Part shown: positions 1-7,454 of the stretch, in pieces
Numbering within the stretch: position 1 is the stretch's first letter
How the letters are laid out: each line of letters opens with the position of its first letter
Source of the DNA: a virus
Virus record (IMG/VR): IMGVR_UViG_3300035565_000044
Coordinates: 36,523-100,522 of that record
DNA: 64,000 bases
Reading direction: 5' to 3' (one strand)
The notes under the pieces: model-generated
Seen by the model: only the letters and a program-made list of their open reading frames with translations
Told to the model about the DNA's origin: nothing
Database searches by the model: none
Translations under genes and position numbers: made by a program

Positions 1-147
1 GGTTCTGGTGCTATTTATTATGTTGGCCATATTCGTTCTGGCTATCATGGCGCCAGTATAGGAACCATGAGCGAGCTCCTAGGAAGTATGGGAACCATCA
101 TCAGCCTACGCGCCTCCCGTTTCAAACGGGATGCTGGAACCAAATAA
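1..147 (+). CDS. C-terminal fragment of a protein, probably a virion gene
   Basis: An open frame enters from the left edge and ends with TAA at 145-147, leaving 48 residues that include VGHIRSGYHGAS and a basic tail RASRFKRD. The start lies outside the window. The structural genes run rightward off the other end of the window, so if the genome is circular or permuted this could be the last gene of that operon; that is inference. It converges with and overlaps the next leftward gene by about 40 bases. The product cannot be named from this fragment. Confidence 0.5.
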   Translation, partial: GSGAIYYVGHIRSGYHGASIGTMSELLGSMGTIISLRASRFKRDAGTK

Positions 148-378
148 GATATCAAGCTCTGCAACGCCATATCTCTTCTCCTGAATTGTCAGCCCATTCC
201 ACCCTCTTACCCACCGCCTTGGGTTTCCGCATCCTAGACAACTGCATATCTGCAAGTTATCTGCGGACCTTTGCACGCGCCACAGCAGGTTAGTGGGTTT
301 AGACGTAGAGTTTTGCTTTATTATCCGTTCAGCTTTTCTGCGCATACGCTGTTTGTGGTGGCGCCTCAGGGCTCTCAT
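106..378 (-). CDS. small Cys-motif protein (CSCLGCGNPRRW type)
   Basis: A 90-residue basic protein. The N-terminus MRALRRHHKQRMRRKAERI and a central CSCLGCGNPRRW resemble a widespread family of short bacterial proteins that start with RRHH and carry a CSC-x2-CGNPRR knuckle. Their function is unknown to me; zinc binding by the three cysteines is inference. It is the last gene of a leftward run and overlaps the preceding gene (329-712) by 50 bases. Confidence 0.65.
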   Translation of the reverse strand: MRALRRHHKQRMRRKAERIIKQNSTSKPTNLLWRVQRSADNLQICSCLGCGNPRRWVRGWNGLTIQEKRYGVAELDILFGSSIPFETGGA

Positions 379-712
379 TGATCCATTCCGTCATAACGTT
401 GGTTGTCATGACGCGCCTCCCAGATCCTATTTTGAAGTAGGCGGGGGTTTCCACATTACGCCTTCCCCATAACTTTGGTACAATAATAATTTCATAACCC
501 ACCCATCCCTCGCGTTGAGCCGTTTGTAGGGCTAGGTGTACATTGGCGATAGAGAGGTGATGACCGTACATCCTCTCAAGCTCCCGTAATATGACCATAG
601 ACCGTTTTGAGCTAGTGTAGCTAAGGACGGATGGGAGGCTGTTGATGATATCATCTTGGTTAGGTCCACTGGAGACGGCCTTTATCATCCCTACTGCATC
701 TTTCCAGCTCAT
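329..712 (-). CDS. hypothetical protein
   Basis: About 127 residues from the start MSWKDAVGMIK. I chose this ATG over one 8 codons upstream because CAGGAG lies 6 bases before it and TAATG couples it to the stop of the vWA gene. No recognised domain. The middle (ILRELERMYGHHLSIANVHLAL) reads like a small helical, possibly winged-helix, domain, followed by a charged tail. Role unknown. Confidence 0.65.
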   Translation of the reverse strand: MSWKDAVGMIKAVSSGPNQDDIINSLPSVLSYTSSKRSMVILRELERMYGHHLSIANVHLALQTAQREGWVGYEIIIVPKLWGRRNVETPAYFKIGSGRRVMTTNVMTEWINESPEAPPQTAYAQKS

Positions 713-1740
713 TACATTCTCCTGACTAGAGTCCATATCATAAGTTTAGAGTTTATAGGAAGCTTACGATTATTGCTTGTACTCTGGATATATATCTCAT
801 AACCCCCATGGTCTCCAGGGGACAGGGATATGTTACCCTGATGCGGCAAACCAAGTAGGTCACGGGCAGCTATGCCGCTGTAGACGCTCCCTGTGGCTTT
901 GTCCCTTATGCAGATAACCTTATGATCCTGAACAACTTTTTCGTATTTAACCAACTCATACAAAGAAGTTCCCTTACGGAAATCTCCAGTCTTATCCCTG
1001 CAAAAACTCTCTATGTTGTTCGGCACGTCAACAGGAATAATGCGCACTTCACTAGAGATATCCACCAGGGCCGCTTTAACGTCCTCAGCCTTGACGTTCT
1101 TCAGGTTCGAGTAGAAGCTCGTGGTAGAGCGTCCGCCGCTGGCTCTGAGGCTGAAATACTCATTCACAGCCAAATCGTTGGCCGCTGTAGCCGCTTTGAA
1201 ACCGCTCTCAGTCTGCACCCACTCCAGGATATTCCCTTCGTGGACGCCAAGCTTAACCAGAGCTGATTTATAGCCCTTGGGAACTCTAAAGACAAAGCTC
1301 CACCTATCCGTAGCGTGAAGACGCTCCATCTCGGAGGCCAGCCCTCTTTTCCATTTCTCTGACGAGCTGTTCTCTTGCCCATCAGTTGTAACCATAACAA
1401 GAAATGAAACGTCTAGACTATCAGCGTCTGGAACGCTAGACAATAGAGTTATAGCTTCTCCAACAGAGTCAAAAAGTGGAGTGCTGGCTCCATTGGTGAT
1501 ATATGATTTTTCCTCAATAGGTTTAAGAACGTGAACACTAGAGTTGATGTGTTCTCTAACAACCTTGCCCTCACCGGGGCCAATTCCGCACTTTATAGTG
1601 CTGACGATTGTGTCGATATTATTTATGGTTGCGGCGTTCTTTATAGACGCTATGTTAGCGTTATAATCGCGAGCGGCGGGGGCAGCTATCCGACCCATGG
1701 AATAGCTATGATCACGGATAAAGGCGATGTACTGCTTCAT
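712..1740 (-). CDS. von Willebrand factor A (vWA) domain protein
   Basis: 342 residues. The N-terminal half is a vWA fold with a readable MIDAS metal site: DHSYS (residues 10-14) as the DxSxS motif, T in NGASTPLFD, and D in VTTDGQENSS. The C-terminal third is unassigned. vWA proteins bind partners through the MIDAS metal and often pair with AAA+ ATPases. An AAA+ gene lies about 1 kb upstream on the same strand (2713-4353), so a functional pair is possible but not shown. RBS AGAAAGGAAATAGC precedes the ATG; the stop overlaps the next start as TAATG. Confidence 0.8.
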   Translation of the reverse strand: MKQYIAFIRDHSYSMGRIAAPAARDYNANIASIKNAATINNIDTIVSTIKCGIGPGEGKVVREHINSSVHVLKPIEEKSYITNGASTPLFDSVGEAITLLSSVPDADSLDVSFLVMVTTDGQENSSSEKWKRGLASEMERLHATDRWSFVFRVPKGYKSALVKLGVHEGNILEWVQTESGFKAATAANDLAVNEYFSLRASGGRSTTSFYSNLKNVKAEDVKAALVDISSEVRIIPVDVPNNIESFCRDKTGDFRKGTSLYELVKYEKVVQDHKVICIRDKATGSVYSGIAARDLLGLPHQGNISLSPGDHGGYEIYIQSTSNNRKLPINSKLMIWTLVRRM

Positions 1741-1801
1741 GCTATTTCCTTTCTAGCAAAGACGCCGCCCAGAGCGGGGGCTCACTGGACGGCGTCAACT
1801 T

Positions 1802-2242
1802 CTACAACTTCTTTAGTACGTTAAGGATGCATCTGCCAGTATCAGCTCTTGTATGGGGATATGCGCCAAGGTTGTACTGGTCATCTGCATAAAGCCAATC
1901 GCACAACTTTTCGGTAAAAGCGGTTTTATCGTACACGCCTAGAGTGCTGCGTCCGTACTTGTAGGAGAGACGTCCAATTTCACCGAAATCAGGGTCAACA
2001 AAACACTTGTGCTCAACTGAAACTCTGCTCTTACCTCTAATAAACGCATACGCTAAGAAAGAGCTACGCAACGCAGACTTCACCACGCGTACTCTGTGAT
2101 CGTGAAGGCCGAAGTTAAGTTCACTGCGTTTCTCATGATTTTTGAAACGCCCATGAACTGTGTATTTCTTTTCCTCACATCTAATGATGCGCGCCTCTTC
2201 AGAGAGGCTTTTTATTTTAATCTTAAGATAAACTTTAGACAT
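1802..2242 (-). CDS. hypothetical protein
   Basis: 146 residues, unrecognised. It is basic, with mixed beta/alpha character (KVYLKIKIKSL at the N-terminus) and a Tyr/Asp-rich C-terminus. CAGGAGAAACGA precedes the ATG, and a perfect parS-type palindrome (2260-2275) lies 18 bases upstream. It lies between the vWA gene and the first tRNA cluster. Confidence 0.6.
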   Translation of the reverse strand: MSKVYLKIKIKSLSEEARIIRCEEKKYTVHGRFKNHEKRSELNFGLHDHRVRVVKSALRSSFLAYAFIRGKSRVSVEHKCFVDPDFGEIGRLSYKYGRSTLGVYDKTAFTEKLCDWLYADDQYNLGAYPHTRADTGRCILNVLKKL

Positions 2243-2259
2243 TCGTTTCTCCTGATGTT

Positions 2260-2275
2260 TGTTTCACGTGGAACA
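2260..2275. promoter_or_regulatory. parS-type palindrome (perfect)
   Basis: TGTTTCACGTGGAACA. Its reverse complement is the classic chromosomal parS sequence bound by ParB. It is one of about 15 such sites in the window and lies 18 bases upstream of the leftward gene ending at 1802. Confidence 0.7.
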
Positions 2276-2339
2276 TGAAAGCAAATACAGGAGGTGGACG
2301 AGGTGCATATTCACGTCATTGAATGTTTCCTAAAGTTGG

Positions 2340-2412
2340 TAGCGGGAGCCAGATTCGAACTGACGACCTCCTGGTTATGAGCCAGACGGGCTTACCTCTG
2401 CCCTATCCCGCA
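2340..2412 (-). tRNA. tRNA-Met-type (CAT)
   Basis: Full cloverleaf: acceptor TGCGGGA/TCCCGCT with a mismatch at 1-72, D stem GGGC/GCCC, anticodon loop CTCATAA on stem TCTGG/CCAGG, T arm GTCAG-TTCGAAT-CTGGC. The anticodon is CAT. The 1-72 mismatch is an initiator-like trait, but the anticodon stem lacks the three G-C pairs of an initiator, so elongator Met or a lysidine Ile tRNA is equally possible. Confidence 0.8.
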
Positions 2413-2417
2413 TTATT

Positions 2418-2503
2418 GGTCACGGACTGCGGACTTGAACCGAAGACTTCCACCTAATAGATTGCTCTAGGGCGGTGGCGTTCTACCATTAAACTACCCG
2501 CAA
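2418..2503 (-). other. degenerate or oversized tRNA-like sequence
   Basis: The 5' half matches a tRNA (GCGGG then TAGTTTAATGGTAGAAC, typical of a Gly-type D arm). The anticodon stem CCACC/GGTGG closes a 19-base loop instead of 7. A T-like arm with GGTTCAAGT follows, but the acceptor strands do not pair as 7 bp. It lies between two better tRNAs. It could be a decaying tRNA gene or one carrying about 12 extra bases in the anticodon loop. Confidence 0.4.
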
Positions 2504-2509
2504 CAATGG

Positions 2510-2578
2510 CGCTCCTACACAGGATCGAACTGTGATTTTCAGGATTGAAAGCCTTATCCCTCACCAGAGGATAGGAGC
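2510..2578 (-). tRNA. tRNA-type gene, likely Glu (TTC)
   Basis: Perfect 7-bp acceptor GCTCCTA/TAGGAGC and 5-bp T arm CACAG-TTCGATC-CTGTG. The D arm is short (CCTC-TGGT-GAGG). The anticodon stem TAAGG/CCTGA has one mismatch and closes an 8-base loop, CTTTCAAT, so the anticodon is probably TTC. An 8-base loop and 4-base D loop are unusual; function is likely but not certain. Confidence 0.55.
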
Positions 2579-2583
2579 ATATA

Positions 2584-2645
2584 CTACTCGTTACGTCACG
2601 TCAAGTTACGGGGCAAAGCGTCAAGACACGATACGATGCATCATG
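2584..2645 (-). promoter_or_regulatory. pentamer-repeat leader
   Basis: On the minus strand this stretch reads as consecutive degenerate 5-mers such as CGTAA, CTTGA, CGTGA, CGTAA, CGAGT. It precedes the three leftward tRNA genes. It belongs to a family of six leaders in this window that share the 5-base period and a TAACG-like unit in the sense direction. Confidence 0.5.
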
Positions 2646-2654
2646 GAAACATAA

Positions 2655-2693
2655 TACTAGAGGGAAATGGATGGGGTCCACTCCCCTCTAGTA
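2655..2693 (-). terminator. hairpin after the AAA+ gene
   Basis: TACTAGAGGG pairs with CCCTCTAGTA (10 bp) around a 19-base loop, just past the stop of the AAA+ gene (2713). A second perfect hairpin (GTTCTCTA/TAGAGAAC, 2702-2721) overlaps the gene end. There is no long U-tract. Confidence 0.6.
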
Positions 2694-2712
2694 CGGCCAC
2701 GGTTCTCTACAG

Positions 2713-4353
2713 TTAGAGAACGTGATGGGCAATCTTCTCTACTATTTCCTTCAATGCCTTGAGCTCGTCATCTACGTTCGAGCTCTTATCGAGCATGGCT
2801 GTAAACTGACGACCAGCATGCTGATTAGGAGACACAGTCTCCGCATCACCGCCACTGGCGAACTCATGATGATGCTTCATTCCGATAGCTGCATCAGCAA
2901 TGTCTTGACCGATCAGTACAGAACGACCATCCATGATAGCGCTCAGCTTGGCGGACTTGCAAACCTCAGCAATAGTAGCTGGAGTGAAGCTATTCATGAT
3001 GCGAACTGCGTCAGAAATATCTTCACCATTCCCCAGAAGTTCACCAGAGAACGCCCGGATCATACGATCCATGGTCTTGGCGTCAGGCAAGCTAACGTTG
3101 ACGATAACGTCGAGACGCCCAGCGCGCCGAACAGCAGGTGTGATCTTTTCAGCGTGGTTCGTTGTAAATACGCTGATAATCTGGTCATTCTTGCTCAAAA
3201 CGCCGTCAAGCGTATTGAGAAGATCGTTCGTCAAATCTTGACCACGGTCATTCGTAACGCGGTCAATGTCTTCAACAAATACAAGGCAAGGCTGGAAACG
3301 CTTGGCAAACTCCAGGGTTTCACGAAGACCCTTAGGGTTATCAACCAGAATGAAAGTCCAACCGTTCTGCACAGCAAGGGCGGCGGCGGCGCGTCCGGTA
3401 AGAGACTTACCCATGCCGTATTTGCTGCTGAGAAGAACCTTGCGGCTCAAACTAATTCCAGCCTTAACGCACTCAACGCGCTTACGGATTGGAGTGAAGA
3501 GAGACATATTCAACAGACGAGTAACGTCTTCGTTGAAAATCAAATCATCAACACTGATGCCGCTAACGTCAATAAACTTGGGCTCGCTTCCCTCGATAAT
3601 GTTACCATTACCGTTGATGGAAAGGCGCAACGCCTTGGCCTTGTAGATAGACTCGCTGGCGATAAGCTTTTTCGTAAGAGCGATGAGGTCAAGAACGGCC
3701 TTGCGGTCCTTCGTCTTAACTTCAGCGTTCACATAGAATGAAAACTTTCCTGTACGACGATCCCTATCAAATCCAGTAGTGACGTTTCCGTCAATGCCAG
3801 GGAGATCGTAACGTCCAACCGGAACCATCACAGAGTCTTCTGGCTTATGGCTCAACTGCACGGTGCGCCATTCAGGCTTAACCTTGACAGGTCCGAAGAA
3901 ACCCTGGACAGTGTACGACTTAACGTCGCTAAGGTGATAAGTCTGACGCAGAGCCTTCACGAACGCCACAGCGGCGTCATAGGGATATGCGTCAAAATAC
4001 TCTTCAACTTCACACTCTTCGTTCTGCGCCCTAGCATGGTCAGCGAGAATCTTGGATGCGGCTTCCGAGGTCATCTTAATCGGAAGTCCAGGAAGCGTAA
4101 TGCCCTTGCTGTCCATGTCATGGACGATAGCAGGTTCAACCTTGTTCCACAGCATTTCCGCAAATACAGCCTTATCGCTGTCGGGAAGAGCGTCGTAAAA
4201 AGCGCTGGCGTCAGTGTGGACGCCGTTGGCGTGTCCATTAGAAAATGAATTTGCCGCAGAGGCCATAGTATTAATGTTTGCCACTCCAACTTTCCTTTCG
4301 TTACCGTACTTCTTATTCAGTCTTTCAATGATCTGAGCGTCGGTTTCAGCCAT
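2713..4353 (-). CDS. AAA+ ATPase (FtsH/CDC48-like domain)
   Basis: 546 residues. The first ~300 residues are family-specific and unassigned. The C-terminal AAA+ module has Walker A SKYGMGKS, Walker B CLVFVEDIDR, sensor 1 FTTNHAEK, and RRAGRLD, the arginine-finger region typical of FtsH/CDC48-type ATPases. It probably remodels or unfolds a protein substrate in the cytoplasm; no protease motif (HExxH) is visible. Its promoter (4371-4399) carries the ATCCG-N3-CGGAT operator, and AAGAGGAGAAAG precedes the ATG. A vWA gene lies downstream in the same direction. Confidence 0.85.
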   Translation of the reverse strand: MAETDAQIIERLNKKYGNERKVGVANINTMASAANSFSNGHANGVHTDASAFYDALPDSDKAVFAEMLWNKVEPAIVHDMDSKGITLPGLPIKMTSEAASKILADHARAQNEECEVEEYFDAYPYDAAVAFVKALRQTYHLSDVKSYTVQGFFGPVKVKPEWRTVQLSHKPEDSVMVPVGRYDLPGIDGNVTTGFDRDRRTGKFSFYVNAEVKTKDRKAVLDLIALTKKLIASESIYKAKALRLSINGNGNIIEGSEPKFIDVSGISVDDLIFNEDVTRLLNMSLFTPIRKRVECVKAGISLSRKVLLSSKYGMGKSLTGRAAAALAVQNGWTFILVDNPKGLRETLEFAKRFQPCLVFVEDIDRVTNDRGQDLTNDLLNTLDGVLSKNDQIISVFTTNHAEKITPAVRRAGRLDVIVNVSLPDAKTMDRMIRAFSGELLGNGEDISDAVRIMNSFTPATIAEVCKSAKLSAIMDGRSVLIGQDIADAAIGMKHHHEFASGGDAETVSPNQHAGRQFTAMLDKSSNVDDELKALKEIVEKIAHHVL

Positions 4354-4370
4354 GGATCACTTTCTCCTCT

Positions 4371-4399
4371 TGTCTATCCGAACCGGATGCTTTCGTCAA
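4371..4399 (-). promoter_or_regulatory. sigma70-type promoter with operator for the AAA+ gene
   Basis: On the minus strand: TTGACG, 17-base spacer, TAGACA. The palindrome ATCCG-GTT-CGGAT (4376-4388) fills the spacer next to the -10, a classic repressor position. The gene starts 18 bases downstream of the -10. Confidence 0.6.
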
Positions 4400-4428
4400 C
4401 CACTAATTTGCAGAAAATTCGTTAATAA

Positions 4429-4782
4429 TTAGTTAACATGAGCCATTGGCGGCGGAGCTAACCAGAACCCTGTTTCCTCCATAAAATTGTCCCGCTGCTC
4501 AAGCGTCGCATGACAACGGACCAGGACAGCGCACTGTTTATATCTAGCATCAAATGCGTAAACTCTGCTGATGCCCATCCTATGGCGCAAGGCGGCCTCG
4601 AAAAACGTTCCTAGGCTTGCCTTAGACAGATTGAGAGACCTATGCGGCCTCCCGTCTCTGGGGTATTCTCCAGCGTCCCAAGGGAATTGGCCATAGACGT
4701 TTGGATTGTATTTGTTTCCAATCTCTATGGCTCTTTCGATTTCGGCGCTGAATTTCTTATTTAAAGTTTCTTGAATGGACAT
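4429..4782 (-). CDS. hypothetical protein
   Basis: 117 residues, unrecognised. The N-terminus looks helical (IQETLNKKFSAEIERAIEIG), and the rest holds an RVYAFDARYKQCAVLVR strand-like segment. It follows a pentamer-repeat leader (4783-4841). It sits in the leftward operon that runs from the promoter near 5390. Confidence 0.55.
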   Translation of the reverse strand: MSIQETLNKKFSAEIERAIEIGNKYNPNVYGQFPWDAGEYPRDGRPHRSLNLSKASLGTFFEAALRHRMGISRVYAFDARYKQCAVLVRCHATLEQRDNFMEETGFWLAPPPMAHVN

Positions 4783-4841
4783 AAGACGTTGCGTTATGTT
4801 GTGATGCGAGACGTAACGGCGAGTTACGATACGACGTGGTG
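4783..4841 (-). promoter_or_regulatory. pentamer-repeat leader
   Basis: Minus strand: a run of 5-mers ending CATAACGCAACGTCTT directly before the ATG of the 4429-4782 gene. It has the same period and sense orientation as the leaders at 5297 and 40592. Confidence 0.55.
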
Positions 4842-5120
4842 TTACTCAGGCGGGCGCCATCCTTCTTTGGTAAGCGCCGCCATAGCCAATCTAGCGTACT
4901 CTTCAGCTAAAACTCTACATCCATCAATGACATCTTCACCACGGTAATGGATATCTGGCCTGGACCTTGGGCATAATTCGCATGTTTTCTTATCTCCAAT
5001 CTGTCCATTGTTGCGGCATAAATGCCTACACATGGTCCAGGTTAAGAGATCACTCGGGCGTGGTTGCCTGCACATGTCCCGGATCGTTATCGGGATGAAT
5101 TCCTCTTTCGTCTTCGTCAT
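4842..5120 (-). CDS. hypothetical Cys-rich protein
   Basis: About 92 residues from MTKTKEEFIPI, chosen because GAGGA lies 8 bases upstream; an ATG 8 codons earlier has no RBS. Cysteines occur as DMCRQ, WTMCRHLCRNN and KKTCELCPRSRP, a spacing that fits metal binding. It overlaps the upstream gene (5050-5280) by 71 bases. Function unknown. Confidence 0.6.
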   Translation of the reverse strand: MTKTKEEFIPITIRDMCRQPRPSDLLTWTMCRHLCRNNGQIGDKKTCELCPRSRPDIHYRGEDVIDGCRVLAEEYARLAMAALTKEGWRPPE

Positions 5121-5280
5121 TGAGATATTCCTCAAGGATAACAATACCTTTACGTAGAGAAGCGGCGGCTACGTCTGTTTTGCAGCCGTTGAATGTAGAA
5201 CCACGCCCACACTGAGATAGCATGGTGGCTAATTTTCTAATTTTGGTTAAATCTTCTTGAGAGAAGTGGCTTTGCGGCAT
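5050..5280 (-). CDS. hypothetical protein
   Basis: About 76 residues if translation starts at MPQSHFSQEDL, an ATG placed 3 bases after a parS-type site. A longer frame reaches 5334 but would read through that site and the pentamer leader. The product has a short helical N-terminus and an acidic tail (EEYLNDEDERG). First gene of the leftward operon. Confidence 0.55.
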   Translation of the reverse strand: MPQSHFSQEDLTKIRKLATMLSQCGRGSTFNGCKTDVAAASLRKGIVILEEYLNDEDERGIHPDNDPGHVQATTPE

Positions 5281-5282
5281 TT

Positions 5283-5296
5283 GTTCCACGTGAAAA
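5283..5296. promoter_or_regulatory. parS-type palindrome (one mismatch)
   Basis: GTTCCACGTGAAAA differs from the parS consensus GTTCCACGTGAAAC only at the last base. It ends 3 bases before the probable start codon at 5280. Confidence 0.6.
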
Positions 5297-5357
5297 TACG
5301 TTGCGTTATGATGCGGAGAGATACGATGCGCCACGTGACGTCAAGTTGCGCTGCGTC
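5297..5357 (-). promoter_or_regulatory. pentamer-repeat leader
   Basis: Minus strand 5-mers ending CATAACGCAACGTA. It lies between the operator-bearing promoter at 5358-5394 and the parS-type site before the first gene, so it is the transcribed leader of this operon. Confidence 0.55.
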
Positions 5358-5394
5358 ATCCGATTCAGATAGTCCACCTAGCGGGAGGAGTCAA
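5358..5394 (-). promoter_or_regulatory. sigma70-type promoter with operator
   Basis: Minus strand: TTGACT (5389-5394), 17-base spacer, TATCTG (5366-5371). The palindrome ATCTG-AAT-CGGAT (one mismatch to the ATCCG-N3-CGGAT family) overlaps the -10 and the start site. Confidence 0.6.
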
Positions 5395-5452
5395 CCCTCA
5401 AAAATTGTCCACACCCCCTTTCAAAAAAAGTCCAACATGTTACGTTTTCGTA

Positions 5453-5481
5453 TTGACTTCCAACCGGGCGCGTTGTAAAAT
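5453..5481 (+). promoter_or_regulatory. sigma70-type promoter for the replication operon
   Basis: TTGACT, exactly 17 bases, TAAAAT. It faces right toward dnaB and is back to back with the leftward promoter at 5358-5394. Confidence 0.65.
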
Positions 5482-5959
5482 TTTTACTATGCTGCTATTG
5501 GCAGGCCCAGACAGAGATAACTCCCTAAAATCGAAGAATATCGCAACCAGATAGGTGAAAACCTTCCTGGTTTTCCGTGTTTATCACTCATTTGGTTAAA
5601 AATCGATGCCAGGACAGAATGTATGGATTGCTTCCATTTTTTCTGAAGCAAACGGCCATGCGCAGAATCATCTAGACTTCGGCGCCGCGAATCGTTTAAG
5701 GTCCGGAAACGAACAAAGGCCGGTGCTCCCTGAGAAAGAGCAACCGGCCTTCAAAAAGCATAAATCTGAACAGTGCCCCTCGCAAGAGCAATTCAGAAAG
5801 GAACTTTAGAAACCAAGCTTGGGCTATCTAGCTTCAGCTAAAGGCGGCTTTTGCCGTTCCAGGCGCCAACTTTACTTCTGGCGTCAACCAATGTCCGCTC
5901 CGAACGCGTCAGGTCGCCTTGACGTGTAACGGACCTATGCGCTCCAGTCAAGGAAAAAT
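5482..5959 (+). other. long structured leader before dnaB
   Basis: About 480 bases without a convincing gene. It contains a small hairpin (GAAAACC/GGTTTTC, 5556-5574) and a strong one at 5716-5752 (AAGGCCGGT with GCTC pairing to GAGC with ACCGGCCTT). A 67-codon frame at 5606-5809 spans the strong hairpin and has no good RBS. The hairpins could control transcription into dnaB, but no U-tract follows. Confidence 0.5.
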
Positions 5960-7321
5960 ATGACAAACTTTAAAAATAGCGTTGCCGTCGCCCCTCTCGC
6001 CAACCATGAGCTGGAGAAGGCGCTGCTCAGCTCCATACTTAACACCCCTGATATATTTGATAAAATTGGGGACTCTATCCTCCCTGAATTCTTTAGCTCC
6101 CCCCTCCACCGGGCTCTGTACACGCGCCTGTCTGCGTTCCTTATGCGGGGAGAGCGGGTCAATCCACTCTTGCTGACTAAAGATATGAATGATGAAAGTA
6201 AGAAAGAGGTAAAGGAAATATCTGATTACCACTCAGATGGTTCTCTTGCCGAAAGTAACCTGGAAGCCCTTCGGGAGCTATGGCAAAGGCGCGAGCTCCA
6301 GAGAATGTGCGATGAGGGAGCGGCGCTTGCTTCTACGGACATGGCACCTGAAGCGTTGATCAACAAGCTTGAGGAGAAATTATATAAAATAGCTATTCCC
6401 GTGGAAAGCGAAATGGTTTCTTCTGCTCAAGCTTATAAAGAGCTTATGGATGAAATTAAGGCGCGTGTTGATAAGGCTAATGAGACTTTTCCCCGCACTC
6501 CCATTCTCCCAGGTCTAAGAAGTGGCTTCGAACAGCTAGATGACATGTTAGGTGGCCTCCAAGAAGGACACTGTATACTTCTTGGAGCTCGTCCGTCTAT
6601 GGGAAAAACGGCCTTATTAGGGAACATATCCCATAACGTAGCTGCTGCTGGAGACCCTGTTGGATTTATAACCTATGAAATGACTGTTGAGCAGTTACTC
6701 TTACGGGCGGCGGCGTCTGAGGCAAGTGTTAGCTCAGACGCACTCAACCGTGGAGACCTCAGCGATCCACAACTTATCAAGTTCCAAGAAGATTCTGGTT
6801 GCTTGGCGCATCTCCCCATACACTACGTATACAACCCAGGTAACATTGACAAGCTACTGACAGTCATGAGGAAGCTTGTTAGAGTTAAGAAATGCAAGCT
6901 TATCATCATAGATTACGTTAATCTTATACCTGGAGGTATAGGAAGAGATGCTACAGAGAAGCTTGGAAACATCTCTGCTTCTCTGAAAATGGCGGCTGGA
7001 CGCCTTGGAATTCCAATTATCATAGCTTGTCAGCTCAATAGAAACCTAGAGTCTAGAGACGACCAAAGACCACAGCTCTCTGATCTAAAGCAGTCTGGTA
7101 ATCTAGAACAGGATGCTGACGCTGTTATTTTTCTTCACAGAGAAATATACTTTGTTGAGCGTAGGCGCCCAGATGTTTCTGATCCAAAATTTTCAGCTTG
7201 GCAGGCTGATTGCAACAGATGGCGTGGAAGGGCTGAGATCCTTCTTAGAAAAAACCGCCATGGCCGTATAGGAGAATCCGAAATAAACTTTAACGAGTCC
7301 ACCACCAAATTCTCTAATTGA
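5960..7321 (+). CDS. dnaB: replicative DNA helicase, DnaB family
   Basis: 453 residues, the usual DnaB length. The N-terminal helical domain includes EKALLSSILNTPDIFDKI. The RecA-like C-terminal domain has Walker A GARPSMGKT, Walker B KLIIIDYVNL, and DLKQSGNLEQDADAVIFLHR near the end. It would form the hexamer that unwinds DNA at the phage fork. It is the first gene of the replication operon, followed by a terminator at 7387 and then the organiser and primase genes. Confidence 0.95.
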   Translation: MTNFKNSVAVAPLANHELEKALLSSILNTPDIFDKIGDSILPEFFSSPLHRALYTRLSAFLMRGERVNPLLLTKDMNDESKKEVKEISDYHSDGSLAESNLEALRELWQRRELQRMCDEGAALASTDMAPEALINKLEEKLYKIAIPVESEMVSSAQAYKELMDEIKARVDKANETFPRTPILPGLRSGFEQLDDMLGGLQEGHCILLGARPSMGKTALLGNISHNVAAAGDPVGFITYEMTVEQLLLRAAASEASVSSDALNRGDLSDPQLIKFQEDSGCLAHLPIHYVYNPGNIDKLLTVMRKLVRVKKCKLIIIDYVNLIPGGIGRDATEKLGNISASLKMAAGRLGIPIIIACQLNRNLESRDDQRPQLSDLKQSGNLEQDADAVIFLHREIYFVERRRPDVSDPKFSAWQADCNRWRGRAEILLRKNRHGRIGESEINFNESTTKFSN

Positions 7322-7386
7322 GAAAAATAAGAGAAAAATAAGAAGAACATAAGAATTGATCTTCTTTCTCACACAGTTTAAAATAA

Positions 7387-7416
7387 AAAAAGGAGGCTGT
7401 AAGCAAGCCTCCTTTT
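7387..7416 (+). terminator. rho-independent terminator after dnaB
   Basis: AAAGGAGGCT pairs with AGCCTCCTTT (10 bp), 7-base loop, then TTTAATAAA. An A-tract on the 5' side makes it possibly bidirectional. Confidence 0.85.
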
Positions 7417-7454
7417 AATAAAGAATAGAAACCCTAACCCATAAGGGACTTCCT

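Noticed and set aside
5606-5809. 67-codon frame before dnaB
   Set aside because: It spans a strong hairpin, lacks an RBS and has no recognisable sequence; treated as leader.
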